Shown here: positions 1 through 9,939 of the stretch, piece after piece
Layout of the letters: each line of letters starts with the position of its first letter
Position numbering within the stretch: the stretch's first letter is position 1
Origin: Cephalotus follicularis
Lineage: Eukaryota; Streptophyta; Magnoliopsida; Oxalidales; Cephalotaceae
Assembly: GCA_001972305.1 (NCBI GenBank)
Contig: BDDD01000062.1
Coordinates: forward strand, 784,740-848,739
DNA: 64,000 nucleotides
Direction of reading: 5' to 3'
Made by a program: the position numbers and the translations under genes
The notes under the pieces: model-generated
Told to the model about the DNA's origin: nothing
Seen by the model: the letters and a program-made list of their open reading frames with translations, nothing else
The model's database searches: none

Positions 1-350
1 CAAAAAGCAAACTACCGAAAGTCCAGGAGGTTTTACTCAAAGGGACACTCAGATGCTTAAGTCAGTTGCTAGCAGAGAAGATAATGAGAGTATGGTAAAT
101 TGTTCGACCCAATGTCTTTCTTCGGAGTATTTATAGCCTTACCTGGCCGTAACTGTCTCTGAACTGCTAACATCATGGAGGAGATTATGGGTCCCCTGAA
201 TTGGGCCGGAACTCTCGGCCATTTCCTCATTCTTGAATGGAGGACTTATCTCCCCCATTATGACCACGATCTTGGGCGATTTGCCCGCGTGTCTATGGCT
301 CCAAGAGACACGTGTCAGTGCCTTATTCATATAGGAATTTTCTCATATCA
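1..350 (-). repeat. Partial Tat-lineage gypsy LTR cut by window start
   Basis: This stretch matches base for base, with scattered changes, the LTR of the Tat fragment C further right (42742-43055 plus 53050-53209). It shares the ATGCTTAAGTCAGTTGCTAGC block and the terminal TCATATCA. In element orientation (minus strand) the LTR begins TGATATG at 350 and its other end lies before base 1. The sequence after 350 is an AT microsatellite, not a polypurine tract, so this should be the outer end of an element extending left, or a solo LTR. Confidence 0.8.
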
Positions 351-432
351 TATCATATATATATATATATATATATCTTTAGTGTCATTTACGTGCAAAA
401 TAGCATACATTGGAGAAGAGAAAACAATATGT
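351..432. repeat. (TA)n microsatellite and short spacer
   Basis: A run of TA dinucleotides (about 354-376) is followed by a short AT-rich spacer. The spacer resembles 16725-16790: both have TA repeats, then a block close to ACATTGGnGAAGAnAAAACAA. It is probably old flanking DNA into which elements inserted. No gene is seen. Confidence 0.6.
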
Positions 433-932
433 TGTTGATGTCGAAATCAACAACACAACCATCCCCTACGTATAAAGGTTTAATTTGATGTGGAAAGCAA
501 CGGATCGTCCGAAGGTGGTGTTTTCTTGGGTTGCTTGACTGCCTCCCTGCACACAAGAAACAAATGAAACGAAGGTCCAGGAAATTTTACTCCTGGGGAC
601 ACTCCGATGCTTAAGTCAGATAGTGGCAGAGAAGGTACTATAAGGTAATTTGTAGTCTAGAATTGATCGACCTGTGTATAGTATTTCTTTGGGGTATTTA
701 TAAGACTACATGGTTGTAACTTCCTCTCTTCTGCTTATATTACGGAGATAATTATGTGTCCGTAGGAAACAATTGAGAATCTCATCCATTTCCCTATTTG
801 GAGCCAAGATGTTATCTCGTGCGTTATCAATCTAGATTTTAAATTGCATAGCCACGTGATTGTAGCTCCAAAAGACACGTGGCCAGAAGACACACAGCAA
901 TGTCTTATTTGAGTAGAAATTTTCCCATATCA
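433..932 (-). repeat. 3' LTR of Tat element A
   Basis: This 500-bp LTR begins TGTTGATGTC at 433 and ends CCCATATCA at 932 on the plus strand. In element orientation it starts TGATATGGG and ends ATCAACA, so it has TG...CA ends. It aligns along its length with 9941-10425. The adjacent internal sequence (933 on) gives a weak purine-rich stretch on the minus strand, ATGGGGCATA, a poor polypurine tract. Confidence 0.9.
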
Positions 933-1355
933 TATGCCCCATGGTCTTTATTTTCTGGGCTTGGCAGAGGAGGAAGACCATTAGTGACGTAATCTTGCTT
1001 TGAGTAGCCTTTAATGCGTACTTAGGACTGTTTTGGCTTTTGGGCCTTGCCATTTGGCCCATCTCTGGCACTAACTTTGGCGTGGCAGAGAAATCGTAAC
1101 TCGCGTTTATGTCTTTTCACTTGTCGCACATGGTCTCTTTGTTTCCCACGTCTGATTTGATGGGTTGATCTAGGCCGTTTGCTTCCGCAGAGATCTAATG
1201 GTCTAAAATCAATCTAGAGCCCTTTAAATTGCTCTTTCCTCTTGGAAAAGTTTCTTTACACTTCTTCAAATTTCAAAGCTCTTGCTTTACGAAATTTTTC
1301 AATCTTCCAACCTTTCAATCGATTTCTCTTCGAATTTTCTTTGCAAAAATCTCAG

Positions 1356-1458
1356 GTGAGCCGTTCTCTGCTGTTTGTTTTTCAAACTTATTAGGGAACC
1401 ACTTTGGATTTTTCTTTGCTTCTCATCTTCTCTCTCTCTCTCTATTTCGAGGTTCCAG
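1356..1458 (+). other. Predicted 5'-UTR intron of the antisense gene
   Basis: The donor is CAG/GTGAG at 1355/1356. The interval carries a long pyrimidine tract of CT repeats before the acceptor TTCCAG at 1453-1458, directly followed by the ATG at 1459. Splicing would place that ATG as the first codon of the second exon. An upstream in-frame ATG at 1375 lies inside the intron and would be removed. Confidence 0.6.
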
Positions 1459-1626
1459 ATGGCTAGAGTTAAGCAAACCGCTAGGCAAGCCATAACCCCT
1501 GCAGAGGTACGCCGCATGGCTGAGATGCTGTCATCGCGGGCGATCCTGATGTCACCCCTACCGAAGCTGGGACCCAAGTCTTTAGGACCCACTTCGATAA
1601 GAGCGTGCTTCATCACGAAAAAGTAA
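1459..1626 (+). pseudogene. N-terminal exon with histone H3-tail-like start
   Basis: The first codons read M-ARVKQTARQA. Canonical histone H3 begins ARTKQTARKS after Met removal. Ala1, Arg2, Lys4, Gln5, Thr6, Ala7 and Arg8 are identical; Thr3 is Val and Lys9 is Gln. Because Ala follows Met, plant Met aminopeptidase would be expected to expose Ala as in H3. The rest of the 55-residue frame (ending at 1626) has no histone fold. The following domain continues in another frame from about 1601, so a frameshift in the 1500-1600 interval seems likely. The resemblance is seen directly; mimicry is inference. Confidence 0.65.
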
Positions 1627-2422
1627 TAAAGTTTGCCAAAAAAAACACTGCTTCCCTAGAAGCTTGGAGTTCTCCCTTACCCGAGATCCCAAGGAGACCA
1701 CAGAGAGCAAACGTGGTCTCTTTGTAGTATTTAAGGATGCTCTATCGCACAGTCTGAGGCTTCTTGTACTACCCTTCACTATTGCAATTTTGAGGAACTT
1801 CCAAATCCATCCTTCACTGCTTCAAGCACAGTCTTGGGCCTTCATCATGGGTGTCTTGGTGAAATGTTTGGAAATGGGGGTGACACCAACGGTGGGGCTA
1901 TTCAAGGAGTTTCACGTCCTCAATTCATCTCCTGGCAAGCACGGTTACTATTTCAAGTCGCGCATTGGTCTGACCAAGAAACTATTGGCAGATCCTACAA
2001 AGTCCGTCAAAGGCTGGAGGGAGAGGTACTTCCTTGTTAGGAATCTCCCCGACTTCACTCCCTGCCACTGGTGTGACTCGTTGGATACCCAACGCCTCAA
2101 TCAGAGGGCAATTTTAACTGAGGCAGAGAAGGCAAACCTTGCAAAGCTCTCAGCGCTGGAGCCAGAGGAGGTAAATTCTACCATATTCGAGGATCGTTTG
2201 CGTGGTGTTGGGCTGAATATGTCCCCTAGTCCCAGAGGCACCTTGGATGATGCGGAGGAGATCTCAGTGGGGATTGAGAGAGAGGGAGTTCAAAATAGCA
2301 GAGAAGAACCCGTGGCCTCACCTATTAATATGGGGGAAAGCTGCATTACGCCTTCATCACCTCCTCTACTTCTAATTCCTTCCTTTTGTTCACTCACTAT
2401 TTTTTGTCATTCATGCTTTTAA
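1601..2422 (+). pseudogene. Transposase_28-like domain of antisense gene
   Basis: An open frame from 1601 encodes a segment typical of plant putative gypsy-type transposon proteins. It has an N-terminal helix pair, then the QSWAFIMGVLVKCLEMGV block, a GYYFKSR block and VKGWRERYFLV, the usual order in this family. The acidic tail after it (about residues 175-240) is low complexity. There is no ATG at the frame start, which fits entry from the preceding exon. The frame runs into a stop at 2420-2422, probably inside an intron whose acceptor is TCTCTGTAG near 2446. The family has no proven enzymatic activity. Confidence 0.65.
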
Positions 2423-2445
2423 CTATATTCTCGTGGTTCTCTGTA

Positions 2446-2917
2446 GCAATGGCTTCTCGGCGACCTTTGGCTAATGTCTTGAGGGCTGCCAAAGAGAAAG
2501 GAAAGGGCACTGCTAAGGAGAAAGGCAGAGAGCCTTGAGGGTAGTTGTTGAGGCTGCAGAGAGAAGAGCAGAGAAGAAGGCTGCTGCTGCCGCTACTGAG
2601 ACTGGAAAGATTTGGTTTGCCCATGGCAAACGTGTTGTGGATGACCTACCCCCTCCATCCTAAAAACAAAATAGGAGAAGAGGCAGAGAAGGTTCTTCTT
2701 GGGAGCAAACTAATGTTCGCCCCTTGGTGGATTCTCAAGACCCTGTCTGCCTTGGCGTGCCTATGGACGTCGATGTCGGTGACTCAGGTGTTGACCTGAA
2801 CACTCCAGAGGTGGCTTTTGAGCTCAGCAGGTTGTGCCTCATTCCTGCTGAGGTAAATGCAAGAAAGGGTTGAACCATCAACCAACTATGGAATCACTGC
2901 CTTCAGAGCAGCTTTAG
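2446..2917 (+). pseudogene. Basic linker exon of antisense gene
   Basis: After a CTGTAG acceptor the sequence starts ATGGCTTCTCGG and encodes a Lys/Ala/Arg/Glu-rich stretch (about 2452-2610), then a less biased part with VDVGDSGVDLNTPEV. A frame change near 2540 and a stop near 2871 break it. A GGTATGTAAC donor near 2919 ends it. Composition suggests a nuclear-type basic linker, which is inference from residue content only. Confidence 0.45.
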
Positions 2918-2993
2918 GGTATGTAACTTCTTCCTCTTTTTCTCTTTAAATACATCTTATGCTCTTTCTCTGACTATGATCTTTCTTTGGCAG

Positions 2994-3734
2994 GCTCTAA
3001 ATGATATCCATCTAATGATGGAAAACTCTAGGGACAACTACGAACTTATCAACCAGCTTCACAAAAAGGTCGCAGAGCTCAAGCAAGCAGCTAATTCGGC
3101 CCACGCCCAGCTGGAAGATGTTCTTGGGGCCCAAGAGTTTGTGCTGGAAGAGAAGAGGTAGGCTCTTGAAGCTTTGGCGAAGGAGAAGATGGAAAGAGAG
3201 GTAGCAGTTGATAGCAATACCAAACTTCGTGATCTGCTGCATACTACAAATAAAAGGTTCTCCAAGTTCCAAGAGATGGAGGCTACTAGGACTCAAGCGT
3301 CAGTGGATAAAGCCCTCATGGAGTTCAAAGCTTCAGCTGAATTTCATACATTAATGGAGAGTGTCGTGATGGACTATAAGGCTTCCCCACCTTTCGAGGA
3401 GAAGGTCTTAATGGAGTCTGCGGCACTCTATCGTCAGGGCTTCTACACTTGTCGTAACTGGATGGCTGCTTTTCATCCAGAGGTTTCCTTGGATTGTATT
3501 GTTTCTTGTCCTACAGCGGAAGCCTTCAAGTTCTTTCCCGAGGGGGTTGAGGCAGAGGAAGAGAAATCTCGCCTTGCCCAAGAGAATGAAGAGAGGGCAG
3601 AGCACTCAGGTGCAATTGTCCTATACTCCGGACCTGCAGCAGAGACTGTCTTGACTCCCGAACCCGAGAAATTCAAAGAGCCTTCTTCTTCTCTTCATAT
3701 AAATAGTGCCCCCTTAGAGGATAACAACACTTAA
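2994..3734 (+). pseudogene. Coiled-coil C-terminal exon of antisense gene
   Basis: This exon follows a TTTGGCAG acceptor at about 2993. It encodes a long alpha-helical coiled coil rich in Leu, Lys, Glu and Ala, with heptad-like spacing from NDIHLMMEN onward. A conserved block follows, YRQGFYTCRNWMAAFHPEVS, then an acidic Glu/Pro/Ser tail. One in-frame stop at about 3160 interrupts it. The same block order is found on the minus strand at 40446-41375 in Tat fragment B, including a preceding intron with the same GGTATGT donor, so this part is inherited with the family rather than a chance ORF. Confidence 0.7.
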
Positions 3735-3778
3735 TTTTTTGTTATTTGTTTTTGTAACTTGCACTTCTTTTCTTATGC

Positions 3779-3784
3779 AATAAA
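3779..3784 (+). terminator. Poly(A) signal of antisense gene
   Basis: AATAAA lies 45 bases after the stop codon at 3732-3734, within a T-rich stretch. This is the usual place for a plant polyadenylation signal. Confidence 0.55.
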
Positions 3785-3834
3785 ACATAACTTTTTGCTT
3801 CATTTGAGCTTTACATTTCCCTTAGGAAAATTTA

Positions 3835-4635
3835 TCGTAGTCTATCTTATTTGTAGACTTCCTTTATATTAGTATGATATTTTTCAGACCAAGTTGCCCA
3901 AGCTTTTTAGCCCACGTAGGGAACTTGTATCAAAGCGCTTAATCAACGAGACTTGATCTTTTACGATTTTTTAAGTGTTTGCAGACCATGATTTTAGGTC
4001 TGGTCTGACAAGTTCTTATGGATTTGTAGACCAGGATCTCATACTGGTCTGGTATTTTTCAGACCAGATCGTCCGAGCTTTCTAGCCCTCGTGATGACCT
4101 TTGTATTAAAGATCTTAGTCCAACAAACTTGATCGTTACGAGTTCTTATGTGTTCGCCTCTCAAGATACGCTGTAAGTCTAGACTGACAAGTTCTTATGG
4201 GTTTTTCAACGAGCATTCGCTCCCTTTGGGAGTCTTTTTTTATTTGCTCCCATGGGAGTCTTTTTTAATTGCTGCCTTAGGAGTCTTCTCTGATTGTTCC
4301 TATAGGAATCTTTTATGGTTGCTCCTTTAGGAGTCTTCTCTAATGGGAGACTTTAGTCGGTTCGAGACGTTAGTCTGCTCTGACTTGGTCTGCTTAAGAC
4401 TTTGGTCTACTCTGATCGCTCCCTTGGGAGTCTTCTCTAACTGCTCCCTTAGGAGTGTGGTCTGACAAGCTTGTATTAAAGCTTTTGTTGACAGAACTTT
4501 TTGGAGGCTATTCAGAGGTTTAAGGACATGAACGTTGGATCTCCTGTGCCTTGCAAACTTGGAACTACTCTTTTTGAAGAAAAAAAATCTCTTAATTGAT
4601 ATGTATGGAATAATTGTACATTTTTACAACTTCAT
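3835..4635. repeat. Spacer between convergent pol and antisense gene, with internal repeats
   Basis: Non-coding spacer separating the 3' ends of pol (minus) and the antisense gene (plus). It holds two direct repeats of about 180 bp beginning TTTTTCAGACCA near 3880 and 4055, and several short copies of a GCTCCCTTGGGAGTCTT-type motif at 4220-4460. The equivalent spacer in fragment B (39682-40445) keeps related sequence in inverted orientation, including GTCTGA and GGGAACA blocks. Confidence 0.6.
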
Positions 4636-4639
4636 TTAT

Positions 4640-5470
4640 AGTACTTCCTCAAGTGCTCAAAATTCCAATCCCTAGGAATCTTCCTGCCCCCCAAAATTTC
4701 AAGTTTGAATATTACTAGTCGAAGGATCTTCTTCATCTTGTAAGGTCCCTCCCAATTAGGATCTAATATTCCTCTAGTGCCAGTGGGATCAGTTATTACC
4801 GCGTTTCTAAGGACTAAGTCTACCTCCTTTAGTGGTTACGGGTTTACCCTTTTGTTGTAATTGCAGCTCACCCTCGGTTGGTAGGCTGCTACTCTGATGG
4901 CAGTGAGATCTTCCACTAAGTCGAGGAGTGTCCTCAGACCTTCTTCATTATTAGTTTCATTGAAATGCACAACTCTGGGAGAATGCACTACAATCTTGAC
5001 TGGTATCATAACTTCTGATCCGAAACAAAGCCTAAATGGTGACTCTCCAATTGTGGTCCGAGGAGTAGTTCTATAAGCCCACAATACACTGGGAGTTCCT
5101 CAGTCCATCTTCCTTTGCTAGCTTCGAGGCGTTTCTTCAACCCTAAGATGATTTCTCTGTTGATGATCTCTGCTTGGCCATTGCTCTGAGGGTAGGCTAC
5201 AGAGGCAAGCCTATGCTCAATTCTCCATTCCTTGCAAAAGTTTCGAAAGGCTTCACAATCAAATTGCTTCCCATTATCAGAGACGATTACTCTGGGGACC
5301 CCAAATCTACAAATGATTGATTTCCATACAAAGCTCTCTGTCTTGTTCTCTGTTATTGTGGTCATGGGTTCTACTTCCACCCATTTGGTGAAGTAGTCAA
5401 CTACCACGATTAGGTACTTTCTCTGCCCTGATGCCACGGGTAGTAGTCCGACAAATTCCATTCCCTATTG
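4640..5470 (-). pseudogene. Integrase core and C-terminus, Tat element A
   Basis: Integrase inserts the cDNA into host DNA. The core shows VVVDYFTKWVE (first Asp), VIVSDNGKQFD (second Asp) and NGQAEIINREI (catalytic Glu), so the DDE triad is present. The C-terminal part contains WAYRTTPRTT and FGSEVMIPV, then RVNP and a stretch matching the B-element C-terminus down to about 4640. A frameshift near 5080, a small deletion next to it and a stop near 4840 break the chain. Similarity to the B copy at 38870-39681 is high. Confidence 0.85.
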
Positions 5471-5538
5471 TGCAAAGGGCCAAGGGGTAGTGATAGATGT
5501 CAAAGGCTCTGATGGTCTTCTGCTTATGTTGGCATCCT

Positions 5539-6310
5539 CTAACACTTATCACATTTCCTCACAAAGTTGATGGCATCTTGGTGCATGGTCGGCCAGAAAT
5601 AACCTTGCCTTAACAATTTATTGGACAACATTCTACCCCCCTTGTGATTTCCACATACTCCTTCGTGGACCTCCCTTAGAGCGTAGTCGGCCTCTGAGGG
5701 AGCTAGATATCTCAACAAAGGGAAAGAGAATGACCTTTTGTAGAGAATCCCTTCTTTGAATTGGTATCTGTTGGATCTATATACCAGACTTCTCGCTTCC
5801 TCTGGGTCCTCTGGCAAAATACCATCCCTTTGCCAACCAATGAATGGAGTCATCCAATGTGGCTCTTGTTGGATATCGATGTCCATCACATCCACCTCTA
5901 GGATGGTGGGCCTATCTGGATAGTCTATAAACATGGCTTGATTTTTTTCTAATTCCCCCACTGTAGCTAGTTTAGACAACTGGTCTGCTCTGGCATTTTC
6001 TGCTATGGGAACTTTCAAAACCCGAAAGACCTGGAAAGCGGGCTTCAAACTTTGAACATGGGCCAAGTATTTAGCCATTGTGTCTTCTTCGGCTTCGTAC
6101 TCTCCACTTACCATACCAATCACAAGCTGAGAATCACTAGAGGCTTCTAGTTTTTGAACCTCTAAGTGCTTCGCTATTGTCAATTCGGCAATTAGAGCTT
6201 CCCATTCCACCTCATTGTTTGTTGCTTTGAACCCAAATCTCAGAGCATACTCTAAGGTCCACCCATCTGGGCTAGTCAGCACCAATCCTGCTCCACTTCC
6301 GAAGACGCAG
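5539..6310 (-). pseudogene. Second (archaeal-type) RNase H plus integrase zinc finger, element A
   Basis: The first part carries TNNEVEWEALIAELTIAKHL, KLEASSDSQLV and ARADQLSKLA. This is the RVT_3-type RNase H that Tat-lineage elements carry in addition to the RT-linked one. It is followed by LVYRSNRYQFKEGILYKRSF and an H2C2 zinc-binding segment, VHEGVCGNHKGG ... FVRKCDKC, which is the integrase N-terminal domain. The frame is open for 248 codons and ends at CDKC. It is one of the better preserved blocks of the element. Confidence 0.85.
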
Positions 6311-6312
6311 GA

Positions 6313-6714
6313 TCACCCATCAACTGACAGCTTGCATAACCCCTTCTCATTCCCCGAGGAGTCCTCTTCCATACACTCCGTAGGTGTATTATCTCCCACG
6401 AAATCAGCCAAGACCTGTGACTTTATTTCTGGTATGGCTTCATACTTCACATCGTATTCACCGAACTTGACTGACCACTTGACCAACCTGCATGACATGT
6501 CTTGCTTGGCTAGAACTTATCTATGTGGCTTGTCGGTTAAAACTCTGATAGTATGGGCTTGAAAATATGGCCTTAGCTTTCTCGCTTCAATGACCAGAGC
6601 ATAGGCAAACTTCTCCACCTCTGGATACCTCCCCTCAGCATCGCTGAAGGCCTTGCTTACATAATACACCAGCCTCAGAACCTTGTCTTCTTCCCTTACT
6701 AGCATCGCAATCAC
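6313..6714 (-). pseudogene. RT-linked RNase H, element A
   Basis: The segment shows YYVSKAFSDAEGRYPEVEKFAYALVIEARKL split over two frames, then LTDKPHR and WSVKFGEYDVKYEAIPEIKSQVLADF. This is the RNase H-like domain that directly follows RT in Ty3/gypsy pol. Frames shift near 6500 and a stop sits near 6312. It degrades the RNA template during reverse transcription in intact relatives. Confidence 0.8.
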
Positions 6715-7674
6715 TACGCCTTGCGTCGCACTAAGTACAAATACAAATCTTCCCCATCTTGTGGTTTTGATATCAGAGGAGGGGAAGCCAAGTATTCCTT
6801 CAATTTTTTGAAGGCTGCTTTACATTCTTCACCCCAGATAAACCCCTTGGGGTCCCTTATTATTTTGAAGAAACGAAGACACTTCTCTGCTGACTTGGAG
6901 ACAAATCTGCTCAGGGATGTGATCTTGCCGTTCAACCTCTGTACATCCCTTATAGATTGTGGAGGCTTCATGCTCTGAATAGCAGAGATCTTCTCTAGGT
7001 TGGCATCTATTCCTCTACCGGAGACCATAAACCCGAGAAACTTACCAGAGGTTACCCCAAAAGTGCACTTGGAAGGATTGAGGCGCATCTTTTATTTTCT
7101 CAACACCCTAAAGGTCTCCTCCAAGTCTATGATATGCGGACTCCTTGCAGGTGTCTTGACGCCCATGTTGTCAATGTAAACCTCCACGTTTCTCCCAATT
7201 TGAGGTTGAATTTTTTTTTTTTACCAACCGTTGGTAGGTCGCTCCAGCATTTTTTAAACCAATGGGCATGACTTTATAACAATACATACCCTTGTCTGTG
7301 ATGAACGCTGTCTTGTTCTCGTCTGGTCCATACATAGGAATTTGACTGTAGCCAAAGTATGCGTCCAAAAAGCTCAACATCCTATAGCTGGAGGTTGCAT
7401 CCACTAATTGATCAATTTTGGGGAGAGGAAAGTGGTCCTTTGAGCAAGCTTTGTTGAGGTCTGTGAAGTCTATACACATCCTCCACTTCCCGTTTGCCTT
7501 CTTGACTAGTATTGAGTTTGCCAGCCAGTCAGAGTAGAGCACTTCCCTTATGAACCCCGCTTGCAGTAGCTTATTCACTTCGTCTGTAATCGCTTGCTGC
7601 CTCTCGGGGGAAAAGTTTCTCTTCTTTTGCCTGATCGGGGGCCGCATTGGATCCACACTTAGCTTGTGGACCAT
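6714..7674 (-). pseudogene. Reverse transcriptase, element A (YIDN active site)
   Basis: RT motifs in order: GFIREVLYSDWLANSILVKKANGKWRMCIDFTDLNKAC, FPLPKIDQLVDA, FLDAYFGYSQIPM, then [10 protein letters not shown] and RLNPSKCTFGV. The catalytic YIDD is read as YIDN (codon AAC on the minus strand at about 7167-7169), which removes a metal-binding Asp. A long T run at about 7209-7222 causes a frameshift just before it, and a stop lies near 7090. The homologous B copy keeps YIDD. Confidence 0.85.
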
Positions 7675-7878
7675 TACCTCTGGGCTGATCCTTGGGACCT
7701 CCTCTGCCTACCAGTCAAATACATCTCTATTGTTTTTGAGGAACGTTATTAGTTCCTCTTTCTCAACCTCTCCTAGTTGGGAGCCAACCTGCTGGTCTCT
7801 TCTGACTTGTCCCACACCAATTATTACATTGTATGGGCTTGGTGTATCAACCACCAGGAAAGTCATTTGCACTTGGGT

Positions 7879-8139
7879 TTAGCGGAAGGTTGTGCCTGCA
7901 ACGACTGACAAATCAATGGATCCCAGAGGATGGACCATCTCTCCTGTAAAGCCTACCAGAGGAGTCTTCATCGGCCATAGCCGGTCCTCTGGTATTCTCA
8001 ACTGATCAAAGGTATGCTTGTAGAGGATATCCGCCGAGCTCCCACTGTCAAGGAGGATTCTCGTCATGGTGAATAACTCCACCTGAAGAGTGACTACCAC
8101 TGGATCGTCATGAGGGAGATGCACTCCCTCTAAGTCCAC
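7879..8139 (-). pseudogene. Aspartic protease, element A
   Basis: The segment contains RILLDSGSSADILYK, with the DSG catalytic triplet of retropepsins intact, followed by LVGFTGEMVHPLGSI, a usual downstream block. In the living element it would cut the Gag-Pol polyprotein. A stop near 7880 separates it from RT and another near 8140 separates it from gag. Confidence 0.8.
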
Positions 8140-8316
8140 CTCCTAGAAGGATGTTACCTCCTCTTCTCCACCGTTCTTCAATCTTTTGCTATGAGTGTAC
8201 TGTTGCACGACAAAGGTTTGTCTAACATAGGCTTTTCTAGCCCTGCTGTGATCGCCACCAGATGCGACCCCTCCAGAGATGGAGTGTATCACACCCATGG
8301 GTTGCTGCTCATCTTC

Positions 8317-9268
8317 CTACTGCAGAGCTACTTCTCTGCGCTCCCTTCTAAACCGGGGAGCATCCCTGTCTATATACTTCCGTAGATGACCTTTACGAAT
8401 CAGATCTTCTATTTGGTTCTTCAAATGCCTGTACTCTTCTGTATCATGCCCATGATCATGGTGGTACCGGCAGTATTTGTTTGAGTCCCTCTTTTCTGCC
8501 AGGGATCTCAATGGAGCTAGCCACTGGATAGGGACCTCGTCCTTCTCCACCACCAGTATTCTGGTCTGCATCTCCACGAGAGGGGCAAAATTTTTGTAAC
8601 TGGGGATTGGTTTTCCCCTTTTTTGGTGACTCCTCTCTCTTGGAGAGCTTGTGCCTTAGGTCATCCTTTGTCAACTCAGGCCCTCCCTTTCTCTTCTGCC
8701 TCTTGCTTGGAGCACTTTATGAGTGCTCCTCTTTCTCCTGCTGATCAGACCATGAAGTCTTCTGCTTCCTAGCTGCCAACCCCTCCTCTGCATTCACATA
8801 TTTCTCTGCTCTTCTCAGCCGGTCTACCATATCGTGGGCTGGCTTCTTCATCTGTGAGAAAGTAAATGTCGAGTTGTCTCTCAACCCGTTGTTAAATGCT
8901 GCTAGAGTGAAAGAGGGGTCCAAGTCCTTCACCATCAGAGACACCTTGTTGAATCTAGTGAGGTAATCTCTGAGGGTTTCATTTTTCCCATGCACCACGT
9001 TGATCATATTATTCGAATTCTTCCTCTGGGTGGTGCTGTTGAGGAATTTGGGGATGAACATCTCAGTGAACTGCTCAAAATTTTCCACTGAATTTGGGGG
9101 CAGCGTGGAATACCACGTCTGGGCTGCACCGGTTAAAGTTGTCGGGGGTCCTCGGCAAAGGACAGCATTTGAAGCCTGGAGGACTAGCATGATCTGAGTG
9201 TAGTAGAACACATGCTGGATTGGGTCAGTGGACCCATCGTACTCTTTGAGATTCGGGAACAGAATCAT
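8317..9268 (-). pseudogene. Gag capsid and nucleocapsid region, element A
   Basis: 9268-8717 encodes the capsid-like Retrotrans_gag domain: YDGSTDPIQHVFYY, PTTLTGAAQTWYSTLP, FIPKFLNSTTQRK and LRDYLTRFNK. 8577-8317 encodes the nucleocapsid part with YCRYHHDHGHDTEEYRHL, the Tat-type knuckle. Its last Cys is replaced by Tyr. A stop and frame change between 8717 and 8577 divide the two parts. Confidence 0.8.
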
Positions 9269-9462
9269 CTTGAGATACGCTCCCTTATTATCTCTGGTTT
9301 GAAGGGTGTACAGTTTATAATTCGTACCTCTGATAGGTACCTCTTCGACTGCTCAGCTCCTTTGAGCCTCATTTCCATCTCAGCAAACCTTCTATTCATG
9401 GTCTGCTCTACATCATCAATGTTCATAATCTTGCTAGAAACTTGCGACTTACCCGTGGCAAG

Positions 9463-9939
9463 TCAGACTAAATGGTCTGACCTGCTCCTCTGTCGCGTTT
9501 CAGTCCTATGAGAAGCGTAGGAACATACGCGGATCTCCTCGTCCTCAGAGTAATCCTCTTCCATTGGGTCTTGCTTTGGAAGGTCTTGTTTTGGATTGTA
9601 ACTATAATCCATTGAGCTCAGAGATGTATCAATCTCTGACCGCCTCGGAGGACACATGGCCCTCCTCGGCGGGGTTCCCCTGGCCCCTTTGGGCTGTTGT
9701 GCTTACGAGGCTGACCTGTTCGGTCCGGCTTGATTTTGGATAGCTAGATTATTCGCCAGCAAGGGAGTGAGCTGCCCCATCTCTTGGAGCAGCTGGTTGA
9801 ATTGTTCATTGGTAATAGGAGCTTGCTCGAGAGGTTGACTGGCAGCGGGAGCTTGACTGTCAGCGGCTGCAGAGTTGGTGATTATCCTTGGAGGAATGGT
9901 TGAATTACTTTTAGTCATGTTTCCCACAGACGACTCCAA
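9463..9939 (-). pseudogene. Gag N-terminal region, element A
   Basis: Reading starts near the primer-binding site with MTKSNSTIPPRI (ATG at about 9918), a Gln/Asn/Ala-rich stretch with NEQFNQLLQEMGQL, then after a stop near 9703 an acidic segment, MEEDYSEDEE, and an Arg/Ser-rich segment. The acidic segment matches the Gag relic of fragment C at 42147-42506. Low complexity means most of the confidence comes from position and from that match. Confidence 0.7.

Larger units (their letters stand above)
1200..3790 (+). pseudogene. Antisense accessory gene of Tat element A (spliced)
   Basis: A gene-like unit runs opposite to gag-pol between pol and the 3' LTR. It has a TATA-like TTTAAAT at 1223-1229, an untranslated first exon and an intron at 1356-1458 with CAG/GTGAG donor and CCAG acceptor. 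A start codon at 1459 follows, with coding blocks at about 1459-1626, 1601-2422, 2446-2917 and 2994-3734, stop at 3732-3734, and AATAAA at 3779-3784. Predicted order of parts: a histone-H3-tail-like N-terminus, a domain of the putative gypsy-type transposon family (Pfam Transposase_28, PF04195), a basic Lys/Ala/Glu linker, then a coiled coil. Frames change near 1600 and 2540, and there is a stop at 3160, so this copy is broken. Tat elements are known to carry extra antisense ORFs here; the function is unknown. Confidence 0.75.

Noticed and set aside
1459-1626. A real histone H3 gene
   Set aside because: Only the first ten residues resemble H3; no histone fold follows, and the context is a retrotransposon accessory gene.
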